The translations under genes and the position numbers were made by a program. The notes under the pieces were generated by a model. It worked only from the letters and a program-made list of their open reading frames with translations, searched no databases and was not told where the DNA came from. From the NCBI RefSeq assembly GCF_003991205.1, contig NZ_RXOZ01000011.1, positions 526,745 through 590,744 of the forward strand: 64,000 nucleotides of DNA, given 5' to 3'. Shown here piece after piece: positions 1-9,020 of the stretch (position 1 is the first letter of the stretch; the number at the start of each line of letters is the position of its first letter). Source of the stretch: Georgenia sp. SYP-B2076. GTDB lineage: Bacteria > Actinomycetota > Actinomycetes > Actinomycetales > Actinomycetaceae.

Positions 1-2
1 TG

Positions 3-1166
3 GCCCGGGTGATCGCCACCAGCGAGGCCCAGGCGGCCATCGTGTTCGTGCGCACCAAGGGCACCGTGGAGGACGTCTCCCTCGAGCTCGCCGGCCGCGG
101 CATCTCCGCGGCGGGCCTGTCCGGCGACGTGCCCCAGAAGGAGCGCGAGAAGCTCGTGGACCGCCTGCGCCACGGCACCCTCGACGTCCTCGTGGCCACC
201 GACGTCGCCGCCCGCGGCCTCGACGTCGAGCGCATCGGCCTGGTCGTCAACTTCGACGTCCCGCGTGAGGCGGACACCTACGTCCACCGCATCGGGCGCA
301 CCGGCCGCGCTGGTCGCACCGGCACCGCGCTGACGTTCCTCACCCCGCGCGAGCGGGGCCAGCTCAACCAGATCGAGCGGCTCACGGGCACCAAGCTCGA
401 GGAGATCACCCTGCCGACCCCGGCCGACGTCTCCGCCCACAAGGCGCAGCAGCTCTTCACGAAGGTCGCCGGCCGCCTCGAGGGCGGGCGCCTGGAGATG
501 TACCGCGACGCCGTCGCCGGCTACGTCGAGTCCACGGGCGCCGACGTCGCCGACGTCGCCGCCACCCTGCTCGCGCTGGCCGTGGGCGACGAGGGCCCGC
601 AGCCCCGCACCGACGGGGACGACCACCGCACCCGCCACGACGAGCGCATGGACGACGACGGCACGTTCGTCGCCGCCCGCTTCGACGCCGGCCCCTCCCG
701 CAACCACACCGTGGGCGGGTCCCGCGGGCCGTCCGAGCGCGGCGGGCGCCGCCCCCGCGTGGCCGGCGTGCGCTACCGCGTGGAGGTCGGGCACAAGGAC
801 GGGGTCCAGCCGGGCGCGATCGTCGGCGCGATCACCGGCGAGGGCGGCCTGCGCGGCTCCGACCTCGGCAAGATCGACATCTTCCCGAGCTTCTCGCTCG
901 TGGAGATCAGCGGCGACATGTCCCCCGAGACGACCCGCCGCATCGGGCTCGCGAAGGTGGCCGGCCGGCCCCTGAAGATCCGCCCGGACGAGGGCCCGCG
1001 CGGCGCCGGGGACCGCAAGGGGCACGGCGACCGCGGTGGCTACGGCGACCGCGACCGCGGTGGCGACCGCGACCGCGGCAGCTACGGCGACCGCGACCGC
1101 GGCGGCTTCCGCGCCTCCCGGCCGTCCTCCGGCGGGGCCGGTGCGCGCCGCACGTACGGACACTGA
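3..1166 (+). CDS. DEAD-box ATP-dependent RNA helicase, C-terminal part (5' end outside window)
   Basis: This is the C-terminal portion of a DeaD/CsdA-type RNA helicase that unwinds structured RNA in ribosome assembly or mRNA turnover. The reading frame is open to the left edge, so the gene starts upstream. Visible are helicase domain 2 with the ATDVAARGLD motif near residue 63 and the HRIGRTGR motif VI near residue 93. A DbpA-type RNA-binding domain follows at about residues 247-320. The tail is rich in Gly, Asp and Arg (GDRDRGG repeats), as in many actinobacterial cold-shock helicases. The Walker A and DEAD motifs lie outside the window. A perfect hairpin follows the stop codon. Family assignment is firm; the exact paralogue is not determined. 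Confidence 0.93.
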   Translation, partial: ARVIATSEAQAAIVFVRTKGTVEDVSLELAGRGISAAGLSGDVPQKEREKLVDRLRHGTLDVLVATDVAARGLDVERIGLVVNFDVPREADTYVHRIGRTGRAGRTGTALTFLTPRERGQLNQIERLTGTKLEEITLPTPADVSAHKAQQLFTKVAGRLEGGRLEMYRDAVAGYVESTGADVADVAATLLALAVGDEGPQPRTDGDDHRTRHDERMDDDGTFVAARFDAGPSRNHTVGGSRGPSERGGRRPRVAGVRYRVEVGHKDGVQPGAIVGAITGEGGLRGSDLGKIDIFPSFSLVEISGDMSPETTRRIGLAKVAGRPLKIRPDEGPRGAGDRKGHGDRGGYGDRDRGGDRDRGSYGDRDRGGFRASRPSSGGAGARRTYGH

Positions 1167-1200
1167 CTCCCGCCCGGGCCGCTGACGCCCGGACGACCAC

Positions 1201-1233
1201 GACGCCCGCCCCGCCTCGAGCGGGGCGGGCGTC
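1201..1233. terminator. Bidirectional hairpin terminator
   Basis: A perfect 14-bp stem (GACGCCCGCCCCGC paired with its complement) with a 5-nt loop sits between the convergent helicase and GTPase genes. No U-tract follows, which is common for actinobacterial terminators. Confidence 0.75.
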
Positions 1234-1347
1234 GCCGTCTCCCCGGCCGCCCTCCGCCCGCGAGCGGTCAAGTACTAGCTGCGACGTCACGAGCGCCAGC
1301 CACGGAGGGACGCGGGCTTGACCGCTCGGCGCACAGGGGCCGGCGGG

Positions 1348-2964
1348 TCAGCGGGTCAGGTGGGCCAGGGCCGCGTGGAAACGCGCGAACGCCGCGAGCT
1401 GGGACTCGAGCGGGTCCACCACCTGCTCGCGCACCGAGGCCGCGACCACCGCGCGGAGCCGGTGCTCCACCCGGCGGGCGCGCCGGCGCGCGCCGGCGCG
1501 GGCGGCGAGGCCGCCCAGCAGCGCCAGGACGAGCCCGACGGCCAGCCCGCCGGCGAGCAGCACCGTCGGCCACGGCACCGGGCCCGCCATGGGCGTCACG
1601 AGCTCCGGCAGCCGCAGGTAGGCCATGACGGCCAGGACCCCCAGCCACGCGCCGCCGACGAGGGCGGCGAGCACGAACAGCCACTGCGCCGCGCCGAAGA
1701 CCCGCCACCACGCGGGCCGGCGATCCTGCTCCAGCTCGGTGCCGGCGATCTGCTGGTCGAGGGAGTCCACGAGCGACGGGATCCGCGCGCCCACGTCCTC
1801 CAGCACGTCGGCGCGCCACGGCCCGGGCAGGTGCGTGGTGCCGGCGGCCGCCAGGGCGTGGGCCGCCGAGCGGACCGCGGCCTCCTGCACCGGCGTGGGG
1901 CCGGGCAGGGACGTGCGCACCAGGCGCGCGTCGTCGGTGGGCGCGTCGAGGTGGAGGCGCCTGAGCGGGTCGGGCCGCAGGCGCGCGAGCCAGCGCACGG
2001 GCGGCCAGCCCACCCGGCGGCGGGCCGCGCGGATGTAGGAGCCGCGGACGGCGTCCCGCACGGCGTCGACGCCCGCGGCGCGGGCGGCGGCCGTGGTGAG
2101 CCGGGCGGCGGGCCCCTCCCCCACGGTCGTCGGCGGCTCGGGTGCCGCGGGGTCGGTCTCGGCGGCCGCGGCGAGGGCGGCGGCGCAGGTCCGCACGTCC
2201 GCGGCGAGGCGCAGCTGGGCCGTCCGGGTGTTCTCGGCGACCTCGGTCAGGCGGGCGCGCAGCTCCGGCAGGCCGGTGCCCTCGCGCGCGGAGGCGGCGA
2301 GCACCAGGGCGCCGTCGAGGCCGTCGCGCTCCAGGAGCCCGGTGAGGTCCGCCAGGACGCCGTCGCGCTCGGCCGGCGAGAGGGTGTCGACCTGGTTGAG
2401 CACCACCACGGTCACGTCCGCGTGGGCGGCCATGGGGCGCAGGTAGTCGCGGTGGACCACCGCGTCGGCGTACTTCTGCGGGTCGAGCACCCACACCAGG
2501 ACGTCGACGCGGCCGGCCATGCGGGCGGCGACCTCGCGGTGCCGGACGGCGGTGGAGTCGATGTCGGGCAGGTCCACGAGGACGAGGCCACCCGGGGTCT
2601 CGCCGCCGTAGGTGCGCTCGGGCACGCCGAGCCAGTCCAGCAGGTCGGCGGCGTCGTCCTCGCCCCAGACCGCCGCCAGCGGCCGGCTCGTCGTCGGGCG
2701 GGTCGCGGCGACGCGCGCGACCTCGCGGCCGACCAGGGCGTTGAACAGGGACGACTTGCCCGAGCCGGTGGCGCCGAGGAGCGCGACGACGGTGCGGCCC
2801 GCGGGCAGGTTCTGGCGCTGGTCCGCGCGCAGCAGGAGCGCGTGGGCGCTCTCGACGACAGGCGCCGGCAGGTGGTGCTCGGCGAGCACGACGGCGCGCC
2901 GGAGCTGGGCGAGGTCGTCGGGCAGGGTCGCGGCCGGGTCGGCGGGGCGTCGTCGGATCCTCAC
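1348..2964 (-). CDS. Dynamin-like membrane GTPase (second of a pair)
   Basis: A 538-residue GTPase with a C-terminal membrane region. The P-loop GATGSGKS lies near residue 50, a G3-like DLPDIDS follows, and a G4 motif NQVD is visible. Two hydrophobic segments near residues 400-470 should anchor it in the membrane, followed by a basic and helical C-terminus. The start is a GTG at 2964 that overlaps the TGA of the upstream GTPase gene (GTGA), implying translational coupling. Its partner is the neighbouring GTPase of the same fold. Paired large GTPases with membrane segments are known in actinobacteria (DynA/DynB, IniA/IniC), where they remodel membranes at division or under envelope stress. Function here is inferred; the family call of P-loop GTPase is secure. 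Confidence 0.85.
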   Translation of the reverse strand: MRIRRRPADPAATLPDDLAQLRRAVVLAEHHLPAPVVESAHALLLRADQRQNLPAGRTVVALLGATGSGKSSLFNALVGREVARVAATRPTTSRPLAAVWGEDDAADLLDWLGVPERTYGGETPGGLVLVDLPDIDSTAVRHREVAARMAGRVDVLVWVLDPQKYADAVVHRDYLRPMAAHADVTVVVLNQVDTLSPAERDGVLADLTGLLERDGLDGALVLAASAREGTGLPELRARLTEVAENTRTAQLRLAADVRTCAAALAAAAETDPAAPEPPTTVGEGPAARLTTAAARAAGVDAVRDAVRGSYIRAARRRVGWPPVRWLARLRPDPLRRLHLDAPTDDARLVRTSLPGPTPVQEAAVRSAAHALAAAGTTHLPGPWRADVLEDVGARIPSLVDSLDQQIAGTELEQDRRPAWWRVFGAAQWLFVLAALVGGAWLGVLAVMAYLRLPELVTPMAGPVPWPTVLLAGGLAVGLVLALLGGLAARAGARRRARRVEHRLRAVVAASVREQVVDPLESQLAAFARFHAALAHLTR

Positions 2965-4721
2965 AGCCCCGCCTCCGCACGGCGGGCGGCCCGCACGGCG
3001 GTCACCGCGCCGGCGATCCGGTCGGGGGCGTCCGCGTCGATCTCCAGGGCCGCGAGGGCGCCGCGATAGGCGCCGGCCTGCTCGGCGAGGTACACGCCGG
3101 CGCGGCGGTGGAGGTCCTGCCGGGCGGCCCTGGCCATCTTGCGCACGGCGTCGTCGCCGAAGACCGCCTCGAGGAGCTTCTGGGCGACGACGGCGGTGCC
3201 GCCGGCGATCGCGATCTCCGCCCCGGTCAGGCCCGCGGTGGAGGCGAAGATGACGACCATGAGGGCGATGGCCAGCCCGTTGACGCCGAAGGAGAGCATC
3301 CGGGCGGTGAAGCGCTTGTCCGCCCCCTCCTCGCGGATCATCGACAGGAGGTCGCCCTGCCAGCCGCGGACCTGGCGGGACGCCTGCTCGATGAGTGCGG
3401 TCTCGGGCGTCAGCGCGCGCGTGGCCTCGGCGAGGACCGCGCGTGCCCCGGGCTCGAGGCGCCACGCGTGGTCGACGTCGGCGGCGGCGCGCTCGGCCTC
3501 CGCGACCAACAGGGTCTGCATCCCCGTCTCGATCGCGGCCTCCACCTGCTCGGTGGGCGCCGGGCGCCCCTTGAGGAAGCCCCCGATGCGGTCCCGGAGG
3601 CGGCCGACCTGGGCCTCGACGGACCGGAAGAAGTCGCCCGTGCCCACGAACTCCTGCCAGCGGGCGAGCACCTCGCCGCGCAGCAGGGCGCCGTCCTCGG
3701 TGGCGTCCATGATGCGCTGGTGCGCCTGGGCGTACGCGGTGTCGACCTGGCCCGCCAGGGTCACCTGGGCGCCGATCTGCGCGCGGGCGCCGTCCGCGAC
3801 GATGCTGGCCCGCGCCAGGGCGGCGTCGACGGCGCCGCCGAGGGTCTGGCGCGCGACGGACGCCCGGGTGCCGGCGTCCGCGGCGATGCCCTGAAGCCAG
3901 CTCTGGAGGGCGGCGACGTCCTCGGCGGGCAGGAGGCCGGCGCCGTCCAGCGCCGTCTCGCCGATGACGAACAGCGGCGCCCGGCCCAGGCCCTCGTCCT
4001 CGAGGCGGCCCGCGAGGTCCTGCCGCACCTCCGCGCTGACGCCCGCGGGCACCCGGTCGAGCACGACGGCGATGACGATCCGCCGGTCCGCCGCCTCGGT
4101 GAGCAGCGCCCACGGCACCGCGTCGCCGTAGCGCGCCGCGGTCGTGACGAAGACCCACAGGTCCGCGGCGGCCAGGAGCTGACCGGCGAGCTCGCGGTTC
4201 TCCGACACCACGGAGTCGATGTCGGGCGCGTCCAGCAGCGCCAGGCCCTGCGGGATCCGCGGGCTGGCCCTCAGCTCCAGCTCGCGCTGCACGCCGACGC
4301 CCGCCGGCGTGGGCGGCGCCCCCGGGGCGACGTGCACGCGGGACAGGCCGGGCAGGATCCGGTCGTCGGTGAACCATGCCTCGTCGTCGGGGTGGTGCAC
4401 CAGCAGCGGCCGGCGGGTGGTCGGACGGATCGCGGAGGCCATGGTGACCTGCTCGCGCAGCAGGGCGTTGACGAGCGTGGACTTGCCCGCGCCCGTCGAG
4501 CCGCCGACGACCGCCAGCAGCGGCGCCTCGATCTGCTCGTAGCGCGGGATGACGTAGTCGTCGAGCTGGTCGAGGACCTCCTTGCGCTCCCGGCGCGCCT
4601 CCGGGGCGCTCTCGACGTCGAGGGGCAGGACCACGTCGGTGAGCACGGAGCGCAGCTCGCCCAGCGCCCCGAGGACGGCACGGGCCCCGTCGCCCGTGCC
4701 GGAGGGAAGGGACAGGCTCAT
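2961..4721 (-). CDS. Dynamin-like membrane GTPase (first of a pair)
   Basis: A 586-residue GTPase. The P-loop GGSTGAGKST is near residue 70, the switch region RPTTRRP follows, and DAPDIDS is a G3-like motif. The middle is long and helical, as in dynamin-family stalks. A hydrophobic hairpin near residues 475-515 probably inserts in the membrane. The ATG at 4721 overlaps the hisS stop codon (ATGA), so it is co-translated with hisS, and its own stop overlaps the next GTPase start. The longer reading frame upstream of 4721 runs through hisS in another frame and is not used. A role in membrane fission, fusion or repair is inferred from the family. Confidence 0.87.
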   Translation of the reverse strand: MSLSLPSGTGDGARAVLGALGELRSVLTDVVLPLDVESAPEARRERKEVLDQLDDYVIPRYEQIEAPLLAVVGGSTGAGKSTLVNALLREQVTMASAIRPTTRRPLLVHHPDDEAWFTDDRILPGLSRVHVAPGAPPTPAGVGVQRELELRASPRIPQGLALLDAPDIDSVVSENRELAGQLLAAADLWVFVTTAARYGDAVPWALLTEAADRRIVIAVVLDRVPAGVSAEVRQDLAGRLEDEGLGRAPLFVIGETALDGAGLLPAEDVAALQSWLQGIAADAGTRASVARQTLGGAVDAALARASIVADGARAQIGAQVTLAGQVDTAYAQAHQRIMDATEDGALLRGEVLARWQEFVGTGDFFRSVEAQVGRLRDRIGGFLKGRPAPTEQVEAAIETGMQTLLVAEAERAAADVDHAWRLEPGARAVLAEATRALTPETALIEQASRQVRGWQGDLLSMIREEGADKRFTARMLSFGVNGLAIALMVVIFASTAGLTGAEIAIAGGTAVVAQKLLEAVFGDDAVRKMARAARQDLHRRAGVYLAEQAGAYRGALAALEIDADAPDRIAGAVTAVRAARRAEAGL

Positions 4722-6085
4722 CGCGGCCCCAGCGGCAGGTCGGCCAGGGACGCCACCCGCGGCCACAGGTCCTCGGCGGGCGGCGCCCACGCGGCGGGGT
4801 CCGCGGCCTGCTGGTCGCCGGAGCGGATGTCCTTGACCTCGTCCCCGGCGCCCGGCGCGCCGGGGAACCACACGAACGGGATGCCGCGGCGGTCCGCGTA
4901 GCGGATCTGCTTGCCGAACTTCGCTGCGGTGGGCGCGACGTCGGTGGGGATGCCCCGCCCGCGCAGCGCCGCGGCGACGCGGTCGCTCGCGGCGCGGTGC
5001 TCCTCGTCCGTGACAGCGACGAGCACGGCGGTGGGCACCGCGCGGCTCGCCGTCGCGAGCCCGTCGCCGAGGACGCGCGCCAGCAGCCTGGAGACGCCGA
5101 TGGAGAGGCCCACGCCCGGGAAGGTGCGCTTCCCGTCGGAGGCGAGGGAGTCGTACCGGCCCCCCGAGCAGATGGACCCGAGGTTCTCGTGGCCCACGAG
5201 GGTCGTCTCGTAGACGCTGCCGGTGTAGTAGTCCAGGCCGCGGGCGATCTTGAGGTCGGCGACGACGGTGCCGGGCGAGCGCTCCTGCGCGGCCTCGAGG
5301 AGCGCCACCAGCTCGCCGAGCCCCTCGTCGAGCAGGGCCGAGCGGGCGCCGAGCGCCAGGACCCGGTCGGCCACGGAGGCGTCGGTCCCGCTGATGGCGG
5401 CGAGCTCGAGGGCCTGCGCGGCCTGCTCGGGCGTGGCGCCTGCCTCCTCCCGGAGCCCCTCCGCGACGCCGTCGCGGCCGATCTTGTCGAGCTTGTCGAT
5501 CACCCGCAGGGCGGACTCGACGTCCGCCAGCCCGATCGCCTCGTAGAAGCCCTGGGCCACCTTGCGGTTGTTGACGCTGATGCGCACCGGCGGGATCGGC
5601 AGGGCGGCCAGCGCCTCCGCCATCACCAGGGGCAGCTCGACCTCGAAGTGGAAGGGCAGGGTGTCCGCGCCCACGACGTCGATGTCCGCCTGGGTGAACT
5701 CCCGGAACCGGCCGTCCTGGGGGCGCTCGCCACGCCAGACCTTCTGGATCTGGTAGCGCTTGAAGGGGAAGGTGAGCTGGCCCGCGTGCTCGAGGACGTA
5801 GCGGGCGAACGGCACGGTGAGGTCGAAGTGGAGGCCGAGCTGGCGCTCGGCGTCGCCGTCCCCCGCGGCGTCCTGCTCCTCCTGGAGCCGACGGAGCAGG
5901 TAGACCTCCTTGGAGGTCTCACCCTTGCGCAGCAGCTGGGAGAGCGGCTCGACGGCGCGGGTCTCGACGCTCGCGAAGCCGTGGAGCTCGAAGGTCCGGC
6001 GCAGCGAGTCGAGGACATGCTGCTCGACCACGCGCCCGTCGGGCAGCCACTCGGGGAATCCGGACAGAGAAGACGCACGTGCCAT
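4718..6085 (-). CDS. hisS: Histidine-tRNA ligase
   Basis: Class II histidyl-tRNA synthetase of 455 residues, charging tRNA-His in the cytoplasm. Motif 2 is seen as RYQIQKVWRGERP with FREFTQADID following, and the histidine-specific motif RGLDYYTG is present near residue 300, then GGRYDSL. A C-terminal anticodon-binding domain ends the protein. The ATG at 6085 has an AAGGA ribosome-binding site and begins MARASSLSGF, which fits the family start; the open frame further upstream is not protein-like. It is the first gene of a short operon with the two GTPases, with a 4-nt overlap to the next gene. Confidence 0.96.
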   Translation of the reverse strand: MARASSLSGFPEWLPDGRVVEQHVLDSLRRTFELHGFASVETRAVEPLSQLLRKGETSKEVYLLRRLQEEQDAAGDGDAERQLGLHFDLTVPFARYVLEHAGQLTFPFKRYQIQKVWRGERPQDGRFREFTQADIDVVGADTLPFHFEVELPLVMAEALAALPIPPVRISVNNRKVAQGFYEAIGLADVESALRVIDKLDKIGRDGVAEGLREEAGATPEQAAQALELAAISGTDASVADRVLALGARSALLDEGLGELVALLEAAQERSPGTVVADLKIARGLDYYTGSVYETTLVGHENLGSICSGGRYDSLASDGKRTFPGVGLSIGVSRLLARVLGDGLATASRAVPTAVLVAVTDEEHRAASDRVAAALRGRGIPTDVAPTAAKFGKQIRYADRRGIPFVWFPGAPGAGDEVKDIRSGDQQAADPAAWAPPAEDLWPRVASLADLPLGPR

Positions 6086-6186
6086 GGGGCTGATCCTTCC
6101 ATCCCGGCGCGCCCCGCGCCGATTCGGCCCGCCGTCCGATACCAGCCGGATTCCGGCGGCGACGCGCGCCGGCCCGTCGCCGACCC

Positions 6187-6921
6187 TCACCGACCGAGCA
6201 CGTCGCGCAGGTACGGGTTCGTCGTCCGCTCGCGAGAGAGCAGCGAGACGGCGCCGTGCCCGGGCAGCAGGACGGTCGTCGGCGGAAGGGCCCGGACCAG
6301 GGTCCGCAACGTCGCGCTCATCTCCCGCTCGTCCCCGCCCGGCAGGTCGGTGCGGCCGACCGAGCGGGCGAAGACCACGTCGCCGCACAGCGCGAGCAGG
6401 TGCGTCCCGTCGTCGTCGGGGGCGACGTCGGCGGGGAGGAGGCGCGGCGCGTCGACCTCGCCGCGCACGAGCAGGACGGTCGATCCCTCGGTGTGGCCGG
6501 GCGCCGGCAGGGCACGGACGACCACGCCCGGCACCAGGAGGCCCCCACCGCCCGCGAGCGTCGCCGACGGGAGCGGCACCACGGTCTCGGGGCGCCGCCA
6601 CGGGGTGCCCGCCAGCTGGAGGAACGTCGTGGCCAGCGGCTCGCCCAGGGCGGCCGCGGGGTCGTCCAGGCGGTACAGGTCCGGCGCGGCGACGTAGACG
6701 GGCGCGGGACCTGCCACCGCCGCCGCGTCCCAGACGTGGTCAGCGTGGGCGTGCGTGAGCACGACCGCGCCCACGCCCAGCCGGTAGCGCTCGAGGAGCT
6801 CCGCCACGCCGTCCGCGGCACCCGCGCCGGGGTCGACGACGAGCGCGTCACCTCCCTCCGCGGCGGCGATCACGTAGCAGTGGGCGTCGAACACGGGGGC
6901 CGTGGTCCTCAGGAGCAGCAT
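6187..6921 (-). CDS. MBL-fold metallo-hydrolase (glyoxalase II-like)
   Basis: A 244-residue metallo-beta-lactamase-fold protein. The metal-binding signature THAHADH is near residue 56, with later ligands in PAPGHTEGS, CGDVVF and LLPGHG. These match the hydroxyacylglutathione hydrolase-like branch, which in actinobacteria probably acts on mycothiol or other thioesters; the substrate is not proven. In Mycobacterium tuberculosis a homologue sits at the same place between hisS and relA. There is no Shine-Dalgarno site; a TAGCCT box six bases before the ATG suggests a leaderless mRNA. Confidence 0.9.
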   Translation of the reverse strand: MLLLRTTAPVFDAHCYVIAAAEGGDALVVDPGAGAADGVAELLERYRLGVGAVVLTHAHADHVWDAAAVAGPAPVYVAAPDLYRLDDPAAALGEPLATTFLQLAGTPWRRPETVVPLPSATLAGGGGLLVPGVVVRALPAPGHTEGSTVLLVRGEVDAPRLLPADVAPDDDGTHLLALCGDVVFARSVGRTDLPGGDEREMSATLRTLVRALPPTTVLLPGHGAVSLLSRERTTNPYLRDVLGR

Positions 6922-6927
6922 GGCGTC

Positions 6928-6933
6928 AGGCTA
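6928..6933 (-). promoter_or_regulatory. -10 box of the MBL gene, leaderless start
   Basis: TAGCCT (minus strand) ends six nucleotides before the ATG at 6921, so transcription would begin at or next to the start codon. No ribosome-binding site is visible in the gap. Confidence 0.45.
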
Positions 6934-7026
6934 ACGGCGTCGCGGCCGCCGGCGCCGCGACGCGTGCGCGCGGGACGACGCGGGGCGTGCCGGACAATGA
7001 GGTGTGTTCGTGGTCGCCGCAGTCCC

Positions 7027-7032
7027 TAGACT
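7027..7032 (+). promoter_or_regulatory. Putative -10 box upstream of DUF349 gene
   Basis: TAGACT, a good actinobacterial -10 hexamer, lies about 160 bp before the DUF349 start in the divergent intergenic region. No convincing -35 box is visible. Confidence 0.35.
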
Positions 7033-7191
7033 GGGAGCCTCGTCAAGCACCGCCTGCCACCGTGCTGGCCGGCGGGGTGCGTCCGCATGGCGCGTCCGCG
7101 CGACGGGGCTCTGGGGGCACGCCTCCAGCAGAAGTACCGAGAACGGTGTGGCGCCTCGCCAACCCCGTCATCCCGAAGGAGTGACCTCGAA

Positions 7192-8949
7192 GTGACCGAG
7201 CAGCCGAGCCCCCGCGAGACCTACGACGACCCGTCGACCACGCAGACCGAGGTGACCGCCCCGGCCGACTCACCGGCCCCCGAGACGGCGCCCGCCCAGG
7301 GCGAGGCCCAGGACCGCACGGACGTTCCGGCGGTCGCGGAGGCCTCCGTCGCGCCGGCCCAGGAGGCGGCAGTGCCCCCGGCCGAGCCGGCCCCCCTGCC
7401 CCCGGCCGAGGAGGCGGCTGTCCCTCCGGCCGAGCCGGCCCCCCTGCCCCCGGCCGAGGAGGCGGCAGTCCCTCCGGCCGAGCCCGCCCCGGCACCGGCC
7501 GCCCAGGCCGAGCCCGCCCCGGCACCGGCCGCCCAGGCCGAGCCCGCCCCGGCACCGGCCGCCCAGGCCGAGCCCGGTGATGCCCGCCCCGCGCCCCGGC
7601 CCACGCCCCGCCCCGTGCCCCGGCCCCGGGTCCCCGGCGCCGCGGGCGGTGCGGCGCAGACGCCGGTGCCCCCCGCCGTGACGGCGCCGCCGGTGGACGC
7701 GCACGACGCTGCCGAGGCGGCCGCCTGGGGACGGGTCGACGACGACGGAACCGTCTGGGTGCGCGAGGCCACCGGTGAGCGCGTCGTGGGGCAGTACCCC
7801 GGTGCCGACACCGAGGAGGCGCTGGGCTTCTACGTCCGCCGGTTCCTCGACCTCCAGGCCCAGGTGGCGCTCTTCGAGGCGCGCCTGCCCCAGATCGCCG
7901 GCAAGGAGATCGACCAGACCCTCGCCACCCTGACCGAGGCCCTCGAGGCCCCCACGGCGGTCGGCGACATCGACGGTCTTCGCTCGCGCCTGGAGCTGCT
8001 GCGGGCGGTCGCGGACCAGCGGCGCGAACAGGCGGCCGCCGAGCGCGAGGCCGCACGGGCCGAGGCCGTCGCCGAGCGGACCGCCATCGTCGAGAAGGCG
8101 GAGAAGATCGCCGCCCAGGACGGGTCCCGCACGCAGTGGAAGCAGTCGGGTGAGCGGCTGCGCGAGCTCCTCGACGCGTGGAAGACCGCGCAGCGGTCGG
8201 GTCCGCGCCTGGACCGGGCCACCGAGGACTCCCTGTGGAAGCGTTTCTCGCACGCCCGCACGGCGTTCGACCGGCACCGCCGGCAGTACTTCTCCGACCT
8301 TGACGCCAGCCAGGCCTCGATCAAGGACGCCAAGGAGAAGCTGATCGCCCGGGCGGAGGAGCTGTCCACCTCCACCGACTGGAGCCGGACCGCCACCGCC
8401 TACCGGCAGCTGATGGACGAGTGGAAGGCCGCGGGCCGGGCGTCCCGCAAGGACGACGACGCGCTGTGGGCGCGCTTCCGCGCCGCACAGCAGAAGTTCT
8501 TCGACGCCCGCAGCGCCCTGAACGCCGAGGTGGACGCCGAGTTCGGCGAGAACCTCAAGGTCAAGCTCGCCCTCCTGGAGGAGGCCGAGGCGCTGCTGCC
8601 CGTCACGGACGTCAAGGCCGCGAAGGCCGCGCTCCGCCCCATCCAGGAGCGGTGGGAGGAGGCGGGCAAGGTGCCCCGCAACGACGTCCAGCGCGTCGAG
8701 GGCCGGATGCGCGCCGTCGAGCAGGCCGTCCGCGACGCCGACCAGGCCGTCTGGCAGCGGTCCAACCCCGAGAAGCGTGCGCGCGCCGAGGGTGCCGTGG
8801 CGCAGCTCGAGTCCGTCATCGCCACGCTCGAGACCGAGCTGGAGGAGGCCCGCGACAGCGGGGACGAGAAGCGCATCAGCGACGCGCAGGCCGCGCTCGA
8901 GGCGCGCCGCGCCTGGCTCGCGCAGGTCCAGCGCACCGCCCAGGGCTGA
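7192..8949 (+). CDS. DUF349 repeat protein
   Basis: A 585-residue protein. Residues 1-170 are low-complexity Ala/Pro/Glu with two tandem repeat families; residues 175-585 are helical and contain several DUF349 repeats, recognised by W-K-x-A patterns such as DAWKTAQRSGPR, DEWKAAGRASRK and ERWEEAGKVPRN, each about 75 residues apart. A coiled-coil stretch ends the protein. DUF349 proteins are conserved in actinobacteria next to rel, but their biochemical role is not established. The GTG at 7192 is chosen because GAAGGAG lies 10 nt upstream and the protein then begins with TEQPSPRE; the longer frame from 7087 lacks such a site. It is the only plus-strand gene between hisS and thrS. Confidence 0.9.
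   Translation: MTEQPSPRETYDDPSTTQTEVTAPADSPAPETAPAQGEAQDRTDVPAVAEASVAPAQEAAVPPAEPAPLPPAEEAAVPPAEPAPLPPAEEAAVPPAEPAPAPAAQAEPAPAPAAQAEPAPAPAAQAEPGDARPAPRPTPRPVPRPRVPGAAGGAAQTPVPPAVTAPPVDAHDAAEAAAWGRVDDDGTVWVREATGERVVGQYPGADTEEALGFYVRRFLDLQAQVALFEARLPQIAGKEIDQTLATLTEALEAPTAVGDIDGLRSRLELLRAVADQRREQAAAEREAARAEAVAERTAIVEKAEKIAAQDGSRTQWKQSGERLRELLDAWKTAQRSGPRLDRATEDSLWKRFSHARTAFDRHRRQYFSDLDASQASIKDAKEKLIARAEELSTSTDWSRTATAYRQLMDEWKAAGRASRKDDDALWARFRAAQQKFFDARSALNAEVDAEFGENLKVKLALLEEAEALLPVTDVKAAKAALRPIQERWEEAGKVPRNDVQRVEGRMRAVEQAVRDADQAVWQRSNPEKRARAEGAVAQLESVIATLETELEEARDSGDEKRISDAQAALEARRAWLAQVQRTAQG
7370..7575 (+). repeat. In-frame tandem repeats in DUF349 gene
   Basis: Two 48-bp units encoding PPAEPAPLPPAEEAAV are followed by three near-identical 30-bp units encoding PAPAPAAQAE. 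The repeats keep the reading frame and probably form an extended linker. Confidence 0.8.
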
Positions 8950-8954
8950 GCCGC

Positions 8955-8988
8955 CCCCGGCCGCGCGGCCACCGCCGCGCGGCCGGGG
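8955..8988. terminator. Hairpin terminator between DUF349 gene and rel
   Basis: A perfect 14-bp stem (CCCCGGCCGCGCGG and its complement) with a 6-nt loop lies between two convergent genes. It can serve both directions. Confidence 0.75.
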
Positions 8989-9020
8989 CCCACGCGGCCC
9001 GGGCCTACAACGGCCGGGGC

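Noticed and set aside
7370-7575. Regular repeats that could suggest a CRISPR array
   Set aside because: Units of 48 and 30 bp are directly tandem, without spacers, and encode in-frame Pro/Ala repeats.
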